From Shewanella sp. SR44-3 (GTDB taxonomy: Bacteria > Pseudomonadota > Gammaproteobacteria > Enterobacterales > Shewanellaceae): a DNA stretch of 64,000 nucleotides. The stretch lies in contig NZ_JACJDV010000003.1 in assembly GCF_014163735.1 (NCBI RefSeq), positions 1 to 64,000 on the forward strand. Reading direction: 5' to 3'. The position numbers and the translations under genes are program-made. Below are positions 8,184-17,164 of this stretch, one piece after another; the first letter of the stretch is position 1; the number at the start of each line of letters is the position of its first letter. Below the pieces are notes generated by a model that saw only the letters and a program-made list of their open reading frames with translations, made no database searches and was not told where the DNA came from.

Positions 8184-8795
8184 ATGCCTAATGCTCAATT
8201 ACCCCGCTCATGTAGCCTCTGGCTCGTTATTGCCCTGCAAAGCCTGCTGTTGATGAGCTGCCAAAGTTCAGTGCCAAAAAACTATTATGTATTGACCAGT
8301 GAGCCTGTCACTATCCCCACTAGCAGCACGCCACTGGAAATAAAAGTCGGCATGGGTATTGTGGATATCCCTGAATATTTACACTTCACCCAGTTGGTTT
8401 ATCAAACTCAAGATGGTCAGTTACAAAGGCTAGCCAATAGCTATTGGGCTGAGCCGTTAGATCAAGGCATAAGCCGAGTACTGAGGCTTAATTTAACTCA
8501 AGCGGCCCCAAATCGTCAGTTAATTCAATACCCTTGGCGAAGTGATAATAGGCCAAAGTACAGCATAAAAATCAATATATTAACTATGAACCTTGCTGAT
8601 AATCAAGCCAGAATTGAAGCCCTTTGGACCCTGACGGATTTATCAGAAAAAGCAGGAACGACAGCAAATTCGGGGCAACGCTTCAGTGCCAGCCTAGCCG
8701 CAGAGCCAAGCGCTACAGGGTTAGTCAAAGCCTACAGCCAATTGCTGCAACGTCTTAGCATGGAAATAGATCAAGCACTTAAGACTCAAACATAA
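8184..8795 (+). CDS. PqiC-like ABC-transport auxiliary lipoprotein
   Basis: 203 aa. The N-terminus is a lipoprotein signal: a hydrophobic stretch, then LLLMSC, with Cys26 as the lipid-modified residue. The mature part begins KNYYVLTSEP and contains a repeated VGMGIVDIPEYL element, as in PqiC/YmbA (ABC-type transport auxiliary lipoprotein family), which sits at the outer membrane and contacts MCE tubes. It is the last gene of the operon, 5 bp after the MCE gene. Having a PqiC-type partner instead of MlaA/MlaC sets this operon apart from the canonical Mla pathway. Confidence 0.85.
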   Translation: MPNAQLPRSCSLWLVIALQSLLLMSCQSSVPKNYYVLTSEPVTIPTSSTPLEIKVGMGIVDIPEYLHFTQLVYQTQDGQLQRLANSYWAEPLDQGISRVLRLNLTQAAPNRQLIQYPWRSDNRPKYSIKINILTMNLADNQARIEALWTLTDLSEKAGTTANSGQRFSASLAAEPSATGLVKAYSQLLQRLSMEIDQALKTQT

Positions 8796-8847
8796 AACTG
8801 TCATTTATTTGCCATAGACTTAAGCGATATCCCTAGCGAGAAGCCCT

Positions 8848-10680
8848 ATGAGCGCCATCGAACTGAGCCATGAGTTAAACAAGATCATTGCCACCGCGAA
8901 TGTGCGGGCGGTATTTCAACCGATATTTAATATCATTACCAATCAAATACACGGTTTTGAAGCGCTCAGTCGGGGGCCAGAGCACAGCCCGCTGCATTCT
9001 CCTGTGCCGCTATTTCAAACCGCTGCCCATGAAGGTCGACTTAGTGATTTAGAAACCTTATGCCGTGAAATCGCGATAACAGGTTTTGAGCAGCGCAAGC
9101 TTGAAGGAAAATTGTTTATTAACATTTCCCCCAAGGCGCTGCTCGATCCTAATCACCCCAAAGGGCAAACTTTACAACTGCTGCAACGCCTAGGAATAAA
9201 TCCCAGTGATGTGGTGATAGAGCTTTCTGAGCAGTACAAGGCCGATGACATAGATTTACTCAAGTCTTGTTTAAATCATTATCGCGACCAAGGGTTTTTA
9301 ACCGCGATTGATGATTTAGGTGCTGGTTATTCTGGACTAAGGCTATGGTCAGAATTAGCGCCTGATTACGTTAAAATAGATCGCCATTTTATTCATCAAA
9401 TAGACAGTAATGCTGTCAAACAAGAATTTGTGCGCTCGATTGTGGATCTCTGCCAAAGCCTCACCTGTAAAGTCATAGCCGAAGGTATAGAAAGAGCTGA
9501 AGAACTGACAGTGCTCAAGCAACTCGGAGTTACCTATTGTCAGGGTTATCTACTGGGCCGACCAAGCGATGCTCCTACCCAAATGATGCCAGCAAAATAC
9601 ACCTCACTCGTGGCGCAAGTGCACGCTAGATTTTGTGAAACTGCCGAAATATTGTGCCAAAACGCCACCACAGTTAGCGCTAAAACCAAGCTTAAGCAGC
9701 TCAGCCAAGCCTTTATCGATAAGCCTTCATTGCAAGCCATTGTTATTGCTGATAATGACTTAGTGCAAGGCATAGTCAGCAGGCACTATCTATTAGAAAT
9801 ATTTAGCACTCCCTATGGCAGAGCCCTGCATGAGAACTATCCAGCGGTGGCGATTATGGATAAGAATGTCTTGCAAATTGAAGCCAGCGCACCGCTTTCA
9901 AGTGTCAGTCAGCTGCTGACATCGGAGGCTGCCAACACTGTTGCGCAGCAATTTATTATCCTAAGGCAGGGGCAATTACTGGGTATCGGGCACACCAAAG
10001 ATCTGCTGCAACGCATCACTGAGCACAGGGTGAAAACCGCCCGCCATGCTAATCCATTAACCAATCTTCCCGGCAATGTTCCCATTCAAGAAGAGCTTAA
10101 ACGGCTCAAGTTACAAGATAAGTCTTTCTATCTCGCTTATTTCGATTTGAGCCATTTCAAACCCTACAATGATATCTATGGATTTTGCCGTGGTGATGAA
10201 GTATTGCGCGAGTTAGGACAGCTATTAAGTCAATATCAGGCAGAGGATGCTTTTATCGGCCATGTGGGCGGTGATGATTTTGTAATGATAAGTACCGATG
10301 AGCAAATTATCTGTCATTGCCAGCAGTTAATTTTGAAATTTGAGCAGGCTAAGCAGTCGTTTTATTCTGACGAGCATTGGCTGACACAATCCATGTTCGC
10401 CAACGACAGGCAAGGCCATGGCGTTGATCACCCGTTACTGTCACTATCCGTAGGTTTGCTATCACCTCAAGTGACTTATGCCATCACAGAGGACAAGTTA
10501 TCGCGCTTAAGTGCTGAGGCTAAAAAGCAGGCCAAACTTGCCAAAAGTGGCTTCTACTTACTCAACAATGACGCGGTTGTAGCCGCGAATACCATTAAAG
10601 CGCAGTGGAGCCCTGCCAAATCCACTTCATTAAACACCACCAATACCAGCAAGCTGAAAGTGCTGCTAACTGAAACCTAG
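8848..10680 (+). CDS. EAL-CBS-GGDEF c-di-GMP protein
   Basis: 610 aa, cytoplasmic, no membrane helices. The EAL phosphodiesterase domain is at about 10-240: EAL at 38-40, a DDLGAGYSG loop, the VKIDRHFI segment and the EGIE glutamate are all kept, so it may be active. Two CBS-like repeats at about 250-390 could bind a nucleotide. The GGDEF domain is at about 400-575 with GGDDF at 474-478 instead of GG(D/E)EF. The altered active site suggests weak or no cyclase activity, possibly a GTP-sensing role. Transcribed after the MCE operon with a 50-bp gap and closed by the terminator at 10683. Confidence 0.88.
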   Translation: MSAIELSHELNKIIATANVRAVFQPIFNIITNQIHGFEALSRGPEHSPLHSPVPLFQTAAHEGRLSDLETLCREIAITGFEQRKLEGKLFINISPKALLDPNHPKGQTLQLLQRLGINPSDVVIELSEQYKADDIDLLKSCLNHYRDQGFLTAIDDLGAGYSGLRLWSELAPDYVKIDRHFIHQIDSNAVKQEFVRSIVDLCQSLTCKVIAEGIERAEELTVLKQLGVTYCQGYLLGRPSDAPTQMMPAKYTSLVAQVHARFCETAEILCQNATTVSAKTKLKQLSQAFIDKPSLQAIVIADNDLVQGIVSRHYLLEIFSTPYGRALHENYPAVAIMDKNVLQIEASAPLSSVSQLLTSEAANTVAQQFIILRQGQLLGIGHTKDLLQRITEHRVKTARHANPLTNLPGNVPIQEELKRLKLQDKSFYLAYFDLSHFKPYNDIYGFCRGDEVLRELGQLLSQYQAEDAFIGHVGGDDFVMISTDEQIICHCQQLILKFEQAKQSFYSDEHWLTQSMFANDRQGHGVDHPLLSLSVGLLSPQVTYAITEDKLSRLSAEAKKQAKLAKSGFYLLNNDAVVAANTIKAQWSPAKSTSLNTTNTSKLKVLLTET

Positions 10681-10682
10681 GA

Positions 10683-10720
10683 CAAAAAAAAAGGTTTAAC
10701 CTATGGCTAAACCTTTTAAT
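10683..10720. terminator. Bidirectional terminator
   Basis: Stem AAAAGGTTTA / TAAACCTTTT with a 9-nt loop and an A-run on the left side. It serves the c-di-GMP gene and possibly the convergent DUF3016 gene. Confidence 0.7.
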
Positions 10721-10798
10721 AAGTTTGACCGTTAAGAGGGCTTCATTCCCCATCGTTTCGGGCTCAGGCACTTAAACCTTGTCTGTAAAAATGAACTC

Positions 10799-11350
10799 TT
10801 AGGCTTTGGGCGCTACGGTTTTTTTCAACCAATCCGCCAGCATTCTTGATTCATATTCGGCCATCCCATCTTTACGCACCCCTACATGGTGCATAAAATT
10901 CATATCAGTCAATTTTTCATCACCGACCATGATCACCTTGCCATCCTCTAGAACCCGATAGCTAAAGGTCATTCGTGGTGGGTACAAATCTTTAACTATC
11001 CGAAGTTCACTGACAGCTGCTGCGCCAAAGGTTGGCCGCATATCACCGGCTAAGTCAAGATTGGTGACCACTAACTCCAAGGTTTGATTCGCCTTAAGGG
11101 ACTTTTTTGCGTCCTTATCTAATGCTTTAGTTAAAGTGTCAAATAAGCGTTGTTCAAATCTAGACTGCAGACCACTGGATGAGTCAATGTCACGAAAACT
11201 ACTGGGCTCTAGCCATTCAATTTTGACTATACCACTTTGAGTCAGCACATTGTTAATGTCGGTGTCTGCTGCGTTATCATCGGCAAATGCGAATGAACTC
11301 ACTAATCCTGCCGTCAATCCTGTGATTAATAGTGCGTAGTTAATCTTCAT
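10799..11350 (-). CDS. DUF3016 domain-containing periplasmic protein
   Basis: 183 aa from the ATG at 11350, which is preceded by a perfect AGGAGG; an earlier in-frame start would include the ribosome-binding site. The signal peptide is about residues 1-23 (LVSSFAFA/DD). The body (VKIEWLEPSSFRDI; ELVVTNLDLAGDMRP; YPPRMTFSYRVLEDGKVI) matches DUF3016, a family of exported proteins of unknown function in Shewanella and relatives. Single gene. Confidence 0.8.
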   Translation of the reverse strand: MKINYALLITGLTAGLVSSFAFADDNAADTDINNVLTQSGIVKIEWLEPSSFRDIDSSSGLQSRFEQRLFDTLTKALDKDAKKSLKANQTLELVVTNLDLAGDMRPTFGAAAVSELRIVKDLYPPRMTFSYRVLEDGKVIMVGDEKLTDMNFMHHVGVRKDGMAEYESRMLADWLKKTVAPKA

Positions 11351-11472
11351 ATAGCCTCCTAATACCAACATAGTAAAAGCCCATCTTCTCTCTCACTCAA
11401 GGCCTTTTGAACATCTGCATCTATGACCTAAATAAAATCGATTAAGTTCCGAACACATATTATGAACACATG

Positions 11473-11982
11473 TTAAAAAGGGAATCTTGCGCTCAATTTG
11501 GGGTAGGTTTTACGCAAATCTTTCGCTTTACTGCTGAACTTTTTTCCTGCCGGAGTGGCATTGCCCGATGGTATAAACGGCAATTCATCACCAGTTCTAT
11601 CTTCATAGAGCTGCCCCGCGATCAAATCATAGTCTTCAATAAAGGGGTACGCGTAATTATCTTTTAATGGCCAAACCGTTAAATCACCTAAAGCATCAGG
11701 GTTTTCGATAATTTTATCGTACCAGTCTTTACCAAGGGAGATTAAGAAAGCCCTGAATTCAGCGAAAGCATACTCAGAATCACAACCAGTCACTATGTAC
11801 GCCGCCCCCCACACAGCCCATGAATAGCTGCGCCGCATCTGTTGACCGAAAAACTTATCAAATGCCTTCAGTGACTCGTCATCGAGTTCAGTTAAGGCAT
11901 TTTTTAATTCTTTTAGTGTCTCTTCTGCACTGGCATCACCTTGGCTCCGAGTCACCAGTGCCCAAAAATCTGTTTCTGTCAT
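11473..11982 (-). CDS. DUF4240 domain-containing protein
   Basis: 169 aa from the ATG at 11982. This fits the usual DUF4240 beginning (MTETDFWALV) and has GGA seven bases upstream; an in-frame start at 12048 would add 22 residues. The domain features EETLKELKNALTEL, AVWGAAYIVTGCDSEYAF and EFRAFLISLGKDWYDK are conserved in the family. Soluble, no signal peptide. The function of the family is not known to me. Confidence 0.72.
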   Translation of the reverse strand: MTETDFWALVTRSQGDASAEETLKELKNALTELDDESLKAFDKFFGQQMRRSYSWAVWGAAYIVTGCDSEYAFAEFRAFLISLGKDWYDKIIENPDALGDLTVWPLKDNYAYPFIEDYDLIAGQLYEDRTGDELPFIPSGNATPAGKKFSSKAKDLRKTYPKLSARFPF

Positions 11983-12090
11983 CTTTGTTCCATAATTTGA
12001 GGAATCACCTAGAAATTGTGATTGGGATTGGTATTCCTTATGAGTCACGGTATTCTACACCATATAGAATGACTTACTAATGGCAATCCG

Positions 12091-12504
12091 ATGAAGCCTT
12101 TCACAACCCGCCCCCCTGCGCCACTCACCCTACTTATGGCTTTATATGCATTGCTGGGCATTGCCGCCATTGCCCGTGCTGTGACGACTCAAACGGTGGA
12201 CATGTTCAGTCTAGGGGTTATTCCCGTATTAATTGGCCTTCTCTGGCGAGCATCATGGGCAAGCCTAGTATTAAAGATTTACATAGGTTTAGAAACCTTA
12301 GGCTTAAGTGCCCTCGGCATTGTGGCTATCGTCGCCCATTATGTCAGCCCCAAGACCATCGAAAATGTACGCTTTATGGATTTACCTATTTCAATCCCTT
12401 GGGTGGCGTTGTTGTGCGTAGGTTTAATTACAGCGCAAGTCTGGGTGGCTTTTCACTCTAGCACTAAGGCTTACCTCAGCCCAAGTGAGCCAAGCATAGA
12501 TTAA
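12091..12504 (+). CDS. Hypothetical four-helix membrane protein
   Basis: 137 aa with about four hydrophobic segments (13-33, 38-55, 62-85, 100-122). Inner-membrane protein of unknown function. It is divergent from the DUF4240 gene and 96 bp before the tandem-receiver gene; a shared transcript is possible but unproven. No family recognised. Confidence 0.5.
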   Translation: MKPFTTRPPAPLTLLMALYALLGIAAIARAVTTQTVDMFSLGVIPVLIGLLWRASWASLVLKIYIGLETLGLSALGIVAIVAHYVSPKTIENVRFMDLPISIPWVALLCVGLITAQVWVAFHSSTKAYLSPSEPSID

Positions 12505-12600
12505 GTTAACCTTCGTCTAAGACAGATTTACCAGACTTAGATATAATGACCTTATGGCTTAACACCCAAATTAACTCAATAGCTAATTTAAAGAGTGACT

Positions 12601-13398
12601 ATGCATACTATCTCCCCCAATGATTTATCGATTTTATTACTTGAGCCTTCTGATACTCAAAGAAAAATAATTATGTCCCATCTTAGCCAAGAGGGAGTTG
12701 CAAGTATTCAAACCGCTGCCAGTATCGCAGAAGCCAAAGAAGTTATCCGTCGTCACAAGCCTGATTTAATTGTCAGCGCATTACACTTTGACGATGGCGA
12801 AGCGATAAATTTACTCAGTTACATTAAAGCGAACCGAGACTATCAAGACATCCAATTTATGCTAGTGTCTAGCGAGTGTCGCCGCGAGCAGTTAGAGATT
12901 TTCAGGCAATCTGGCGTGATTGCCATTTTGCCTAAGCCGTTTAACAGTGAGCATTTATCAACAGCATTAAACTCCACCATAGATATGATCAATCATGAAG
13001 AACTCGACCTGAGCCATTTTGATGTTCACAATTTACGTGTATTAGTGGTTGATGATAGCCGTATGGCGCGTAATGTTATTAAACGCACCATAGGAAATTT
13101 AGGCATTCAATTAATTACTGAAGCTGTCGACGGTGAAGAAGCCATCAGCTTAATGCAGCAGCACATGTTTGATTTGGTGATAACCGATTACAATATGCCC
13201 AGTGTCGATGGTCTAGCACTGACGCAATACATACGTAACGAAAGCACTCAGTCACATATTCCAATCTTAATGGTGTCTTCTGAAGCCAATGATGCCCACT
13301 TAAGCAACGTCTCGAGTGCCGGAGTTAACGCGTTATGCGACAAGCCTTTTGAGCCCAAATTGGTCAAGCAAATCCTCTACCAACTGTTGGAAGAGTAA
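12601..13398 (+). CDS. Tandem-receiver response regulator with a degenerate first receiver
   Basis: 265 aa from the ATG at 12601 (AAAGAG upstream; a GTG six bases earlier is also possible). It has two REC domains and no output domain. REC2 (about 145-262) is complete: VVDDS acidic pair, phospho-acceptor D196 in VITDYNMP, and K248 in CDKPF. REC1 (about 8-120) has LLEPSD at the acidic pair and Ala60 in IVSALHF at the phospho-acceptor position, while K112 in LPKPF is kept. REC1 is therefore probably not phosphorylated and may act in dimerisation or as a sensor or brake. No cognate kinase lies beside it. Confidence 0.85.
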   Translation: MHTISPNDLSILLLEPSDTQRKIIMSHLSQEGVASIQTAASIAEAKEVIRRHKPDLIVSALHFDDGEAINLLSYIKANRDYQDIQFMLVSSECRREQLEIFRQSGVIAILPKPFNSEHLSTALNSTIDMINHEELDLSHFDVHNLRVLVVDDSRMARNVIKRTIGNLGIQLITEAVDGEEAISLMQQHMFDLVITDYNMPSVDGLALTQYIRNESTQSHIPILMVSSEANDAHLSNVSSAGVNALCDKPFEPKLVKQILYQLLEE

Positions 13399-13533
13399 TT
13401 TTTTGTGCTTTTTTTAGCAAAATGCGCCCAAACCTGAGTGATTATTAGATTTAAAGCTTTAAAATCCCTATGGCTTATGGCATGTTAATCGGGATTACAA
13501 CGAACCATTCTACGGAAAGCAGAGAATACCAAT

Positions 13534-13806
13534 ATGAACAAAAGTGAATTAATTGCAAAAATTGCAGAAAATGCTGATCTAACTAAAGCTGAAGCGGGCC
13601 GTGCACTGAAGTCTTTTGAAACTGCGGTGACTGAAGCGATGAAAAACGGTGATAAAATTTCAATCGTAGGTTTTGGCTCTTTCGAAACAACGACTCGCGC
13701 AGCACGTACTGGCCGCAACCCACAGACTGGCAAAGAAATTCAAATTGCCGCGGCAACTGTACCTAAATTCAAAGCTGGCAAAACATTGAAAGACAGCGTT
13801 AACTAA
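13534..13806 (+). CDS. hupA: HU family nucleoid DNA-binding protein
   Basis: 90 aa, the normal HU length. It starts [20 protein letters not shown] and carries the DNA-binding arm [12 protein letters not shown] and the C-terminal [14 protein letters not shown] bends DNA and organises the nucleoid. The symbol hupA is inferred because hupB normally lies next to lon, and lon is absent here; sequence alone does not separate the two. Two hairpins follow the stop codon, and the second is a clear terminator. Confidence 0.9.
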   Translation: MNKSELIAKIAENADLTKAEAGRALKSFETAVTEAMKNGDKISIVGFGSFETTTRAARTGRNPQTGKEIQIAAATVPKFKAGKTLKDSVN

Positions 13807-13841
13807 TCATCATTTTTGATTAGCTGTTAACCTCGTGATTA

Positions 13842-13866
13842 AACCTCCTTCTGGAGGTTTTTTTAT
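13842..13866 (+). terminator. Terminator of the HU gene
   Basis: Stem AACCTCC / GGAGGTT, loop TTCT, then TTTTT. A weaker hairpin, TAATCA / TGATTA, overlaps the stop codon upstream. Confidence 0.85.
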
Positions 13867-14070
13867 GGCTAATTTTCAGGATAAATTGCGTCTAAGCCTA
13901 TGCCTGCTAAAGTCAAATAAGATGCAAATTCTATCGTTAAAATATTAAACCTTCATGGTCAAAATATTTTGCTTTTCAATTGGTATCTGATTGGTTAAAA
14001 CATTCTCAAACCAGTAATAGTGCTCAAGCCAGTTAATAATGGTACTAAAGTCAAACATGAGGGTTCGGTT

Positions 14071-14247
14071 ATGGCTAATCTTACTGAAAGAGTGCCCGAT
14101 GATACTGAAATCGAGGCGATGACCACACCAAGAAACAGCAAGTCGGCTGAATCAATACAGCATAGACGAGAAGTTAAGCGTCGTTTGGAAGATTATTTAG
14201 AACGAATACAATTACGTAAAGCTATCGGAGATGACGACTTCTTTTAG
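14071..14247 (+). CDS. Small PA3496-like protein
   Basis: 58 aa from the ATG at 14071, which has GAGGG upstream; an in-frame ATG at 14020 lacks that signal. The C-terminal part, HRREVKRRLEDYLERIQLRK then acidic DDDFF, resembles the PA3496 family of short proteins loosely annotated as envelope-integrity factors. Highly charged, no membrane helix. Single gene between the HU gene and mpl. The family assignment rests on the C-terminal motif only. Confidence 0.55.
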   Translation: MANLTERVPDDTEIEAMTTPRNSKSAESIQHRREVKRRLEDYLERIQLRKAIGDDDFF

Positions 14248-14436
14248 TATTAGCAATAAGTTCAATCCACTTAAGGCGTTCACTTGTAGCGCCTTATTAT
14301 CATTTTTAACAACTCAGACTCCTCCTTCTGATTTACATCTAGCTCTCCCCTTGAATGATTGACTTTGAAACACAAGAAATTTAATTCATTTGGTATTAGA
14401 ATAGCCCCCAAGATAAATTCTCATCAGAGTCATTTC

Positions 14437-15831
14437 ATGCACGTACATATATTAGGGATTTGTGGCACTTTCATGGGCGGTCTCGCCTTACTTGCCAGAG
14501 CTATGGGTCATAAAGTGACTGGCAGCGATGCCAATGTTTACCCACCAATGAGTACCCAACTTGAAGATCAAGGCATTGAACTCATTCAAGGTTTTGACCC
14601 ATCACAATTGGGCACCAGTGATGAGAATGCCCCAGATTTAATCGTTATCGGCAACGCCATGAGCCGTGGCAATCCCTGCGTAGAAGCCGTGCTCAACCGC
14701 GGCCTCAAATACACCTCAGGGCCACAATTTTTAGCCGAGCACATACTCCCAGGTCGCTGGGTGCTGGCGGTATCAGGTACTCATGGTAAGACATCGACCT
14801 CGAGCATGCTGGCGTGGATTTTAGAATACTCAGGCTACGAGCCAGGTTTTTTGATTGGCGGTGTACCACAAAATTTCGGCGTATCAGCAAGACTTGGTCA
14901 CTCAAACTTCTTTGTGGTTGAAGCCGATGAGTACGACAGCGCCTTTTTCGATAAGCGCTCTAAATTTGTCCATTATCAGCCTAGAACCTTAGTGATCAAT
15001 AATCTCGAGTTTGATCATGCCGATATCTTTGCCGATCTCGCCGCCATTCAGCGACAATTTAACCATGTTATTCGCACCGTCCCTGGCCAAGGCAAGATAA
15101 TTTGGCCAGCAAGCAGTGAAGCGGTTCAACAAGTGATTGATATGGGCTGCTGGAGCGAACAAGAAACCTACAGCGCTGGGGTTCATGATTTCAATACCGA
15201 AAAAACCTTAGGTTGGCATGCTAAAACCTTAGCCGCTGATGGCCATGAATTTGAAGTCTACTTCGATGGTCAGAGCCAAGGCACCATGAGCTGGGATTTA
15301 ATTGGCCAGCATAATGTTGAAAACGCAGTAATGGCCATCGCAGCCGCCCGCCATGTCGGCGTCGTACCAGCTCAAGCTATGGCCGCTTTAGCTGAGTTTT
15401 CACCGCCTAAACGTCGCCTGGAACTATTGGGCACGGTCGCTGGGGTTGCGATATATGATGATTTCGCTCATCACCCAACCGCCATAGACTCCACCTTGCA
15501 AGGCCTTAGAGCCAAAGTGGGCAATGGTAAAATCACTGTGGTGCTGGAGCCTCGCTCAAACACCATGAAGCAAGGCGTTCATAAAGACACCTTAGCCCAC
15601 TCATTGGTTCGCGCCGATCAAGCTTATTTGTATCAAGCAGACAGCATCAGTTGGGATTTAAAAACCAGCATGCAATCAGCCAGTATTCCTGTCAGCGTAA
15701 AAACCGATATTGAGCAGATAATCGAAGTCCTGTGTCTTGATGCCAAAGCTGGCGACACCATAGTTATCATGAGTAACGGCGGCTTTAATGGCATACACCA
15801 AAAGCTACTTAATGCCTTAGCAGACCGATAA
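14437..15831 (+). CDS. mpl: UDP-N-acetylmuramate:L-alanyl-gamma-D-glutamyl-meso-diaminopimelate ligase
   Basis: 464 aa from the ATG at 14437, close to the 457 aa of E. coli Mpl; a TTG 78 bp upstream would add an unconserved leader. Mpl is a cytoplasmic Mur-ligase that re-attaches recycled murein tripeptide to UDP-MurNAc. Visible features: the N-terminal HILGICGTFMGGLA, the ATP loop SGTHGKTSTSSML, the central EADEYDSAFFDKRSK and the C-terminal DDFAHHPTAI and LEPRSNTMK. It is followed 28 bp later by ubiX. Confidence 0.95.
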   Translation: MHVHILGICGTFMGGLALLARAMGHKVTGSDANVYPPMSTQLEDQGIELIQGFDPSQLGTSDENAPDLIVIGNAMSRGNPCVEAVLNRGLKYTSGPQFLAEHILPGRWVLAVSGTHGKTSTSSMLAWILEYSGYEPGFLIGGVPQNFGVSARLGHSNFFVVEADEYDSAFFDKRSKFVHYQPRTLVINNLEFDHADIFADLAAIQRQFNHVIRTVPGQGKIIWPASSEAVQQVIDMGCWSEQETYSAGVHDFNTEKTLGWHAKTLAADGHEFEVYFDGQSQGTMSWDLIGQHNVENAVMAIAAARHVGVVPAQAMAALAEFSPPKRRLELLGTVAGVAIYDDFAHHPTAIDSTLQGLRAKVGNGKITVVLEPRSNTMKQGVHKDTLAHSLVRADQAYLYQADSISWDLKTSMQSASIPVSVKTDIEQIIEVLCLDAKAGDTIVIMSNGGFNGIHQKLLNALADR

Positions 15832-15858
15832 TACTGATGGTAAGCCTGAGGACCTCAA

Positions 15859-16515
15859 ATGAAAATTAACAGAAACCCTAAAGCCATCAGCCTTGCATGG
15901 ACTGGCGCCTCTGGGGCTCCCTACGGACTCAAGCTACTTGAGTGCTTGCTAGCAGCTGATTATCAAGTTTTTTTGATGATATCGGCAGCAGCTCGAGTCG
16001 TCTTAGCTACCGAGCACGGATTACAGCTCAGCGCTAATCCACAAAAAGCTCAGCAACAATTACTTGAAGAGTTATACCAAGGTGATAAATTAGCAACTGG
16101 TGAATTAGTGGTATTAGGTAAAGACGAGTGGTTTTCACCACCTGCCTCTGGTAGCGCTGCACCTAAAAAAATGGTGATTTGCCCATGCTCCACCGGCACC
16201 TTAGCCGCGGTAGCCACAGGGATGAGCAATAGCTTATTAGAACGCGCTGCCGATGTGGTGTTAAAAGAACGTGGTCAATTAATCTTAGTGCCAAGAGAAA
16301 CGCCCTTTAATGCCATACATTTAGAACATATGCTGACCCTTTCACGTCTTGGGGTCACCATAATGCCGGCATCGCCTGGGTTTTATCACAATCCCCAATC
16401 GGTGCAAGATCTGGTAAACTTCATGGTCGCCCGCATCCTTGACCATTTGCAGATAGAACATAATCTGACCCAACGTTGGGGCTATGATGTCATAGCCGAT
16501 AAAGACACTGACTAA
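15859..16515 (+). CDS. ubiX: Flavin prenyltransferase UbiX
   Basis: 218 aa. UbiX makes prenylated FMN, the cofactor of the decarboxylase UbiD in ubiquinone synthesis. The N-terminal nucleotide fold [15 protein letters not shown], the [26 protein letters not shown] segment (split by eye) and [17 protein letters not shown] are all diagnostic. The mpl-ubiX order with a 28-bp gap suggests co-transcription. hpt follows 24 bp later. Confidence 0.95.
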   Translation: MKINRNPKAISLAWTGASGAPYGLKLLECLLAADYQVFLMISAAARVVLATEHGLQLSANPQKAQQQLLEELYQGDKLATGELVVLGKDEWFSPPASGSAAPKKMVICPCSTGTLAAVATGMSNSLLERAADVVLKERGQLILVPRETPFNAIHLEHMLTLSRLGVTIMPASPGFYHNPQSVQDLVNFMVARILDHLQIEHNLTQRWGYDVIADKDTD

Positions 16516-16538
16516 TAACACAAGCAACTGAGAATTTT

Positions 16539-17069
16539 ATGAAGCACACAATCGAACAGATGATTTCAGCCGAAGAAATCGACACCATTTTAGATCAACT
16601 GGCTGAGCGCATTAATGCCCATTACGCCGATAGCGATCGCCTGTTAATGGTGGGCTTACTGAAAGGTTCTGTGGTGTTTATGGCAGATTTATGTCGCCGT
16701 ATCAAAGGCCATGTTGAGATAGATTTTATGGCCGTGTCTAGCTATGGCAATGCCACCAGCAGCTCACGGGATGTTAAAATTCTTAAAGATGTACAGTCAG
16801 AAATTGCTGGACGCGATGTATTAATCGTTGAAGATTTAATTGATTCTGGCAACACATTGAATAAAGTACGCGAAATGCTGTTACTGCGCGACCCGAAATC
16901 CCTAGCCTTATGTACTCTGTTAGATAAGCCTGAGCGCCGTGAAATCGACGTGCCAGTGGACTTTATCGGCATGACAATACCGGACGAATTTATTGTCGGC
17001 TATGGTATAGATTACGCCGAGCAATACCGCAACCTGCCTTATATCGCCAAAGTCGTGCCGCTAGACTAA
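16539..17069 (+). CDS. hpt: Hypoxanthine phosphoribosyltransferase
   Basis: 176 aa. A purine-salvage enzyme converting hypoxanthine (and guanine) with PRPP to the nucleotide. The PRPP-binding loop [14 protein letters not shown] and the substrate segment [17 protein letters not shown] are intact. It lies 24 bp after ubiX in the same direction and ends in a terminator, so mpl-ubiX-hpt may be one transcript. Confidence 0.95.
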   Translation: MKHTIEQMISAEEIDTILDQLAERINAHYADSDRLLMVGLLKGSVVFMADLCRRIKGHVEIDFMAVSSYGNATSSSRDVKILKDVQSEIAGRDVLIVEDLIDSGNTLNKVREMLLLRDPKSLALCTLLDKPERREIDVPVDFIGMTIPDEFIVGYGIDYAEQYRNLPYIAKVVPLD

Positions 17070-17084
17070 TCATGACCTAACCTC

Positions 17085-17108
17085 AACTCCCGCCTAGGTG
17101 GGAGTTTT
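17085..17108 (+). terminator. Terminator after hpt
   Basis: AACTCCC / GGGAGTT stem, extendable inward with one mismatch, followed by a short T-run (TTTT) overlapping the stem end. Confidence 0.7.
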
Positions 17109-17164
17109 GCTTGATCGTGACATCCTCATTTTTCTCTGTGCAACACATAAGTAAGGAAAACATC

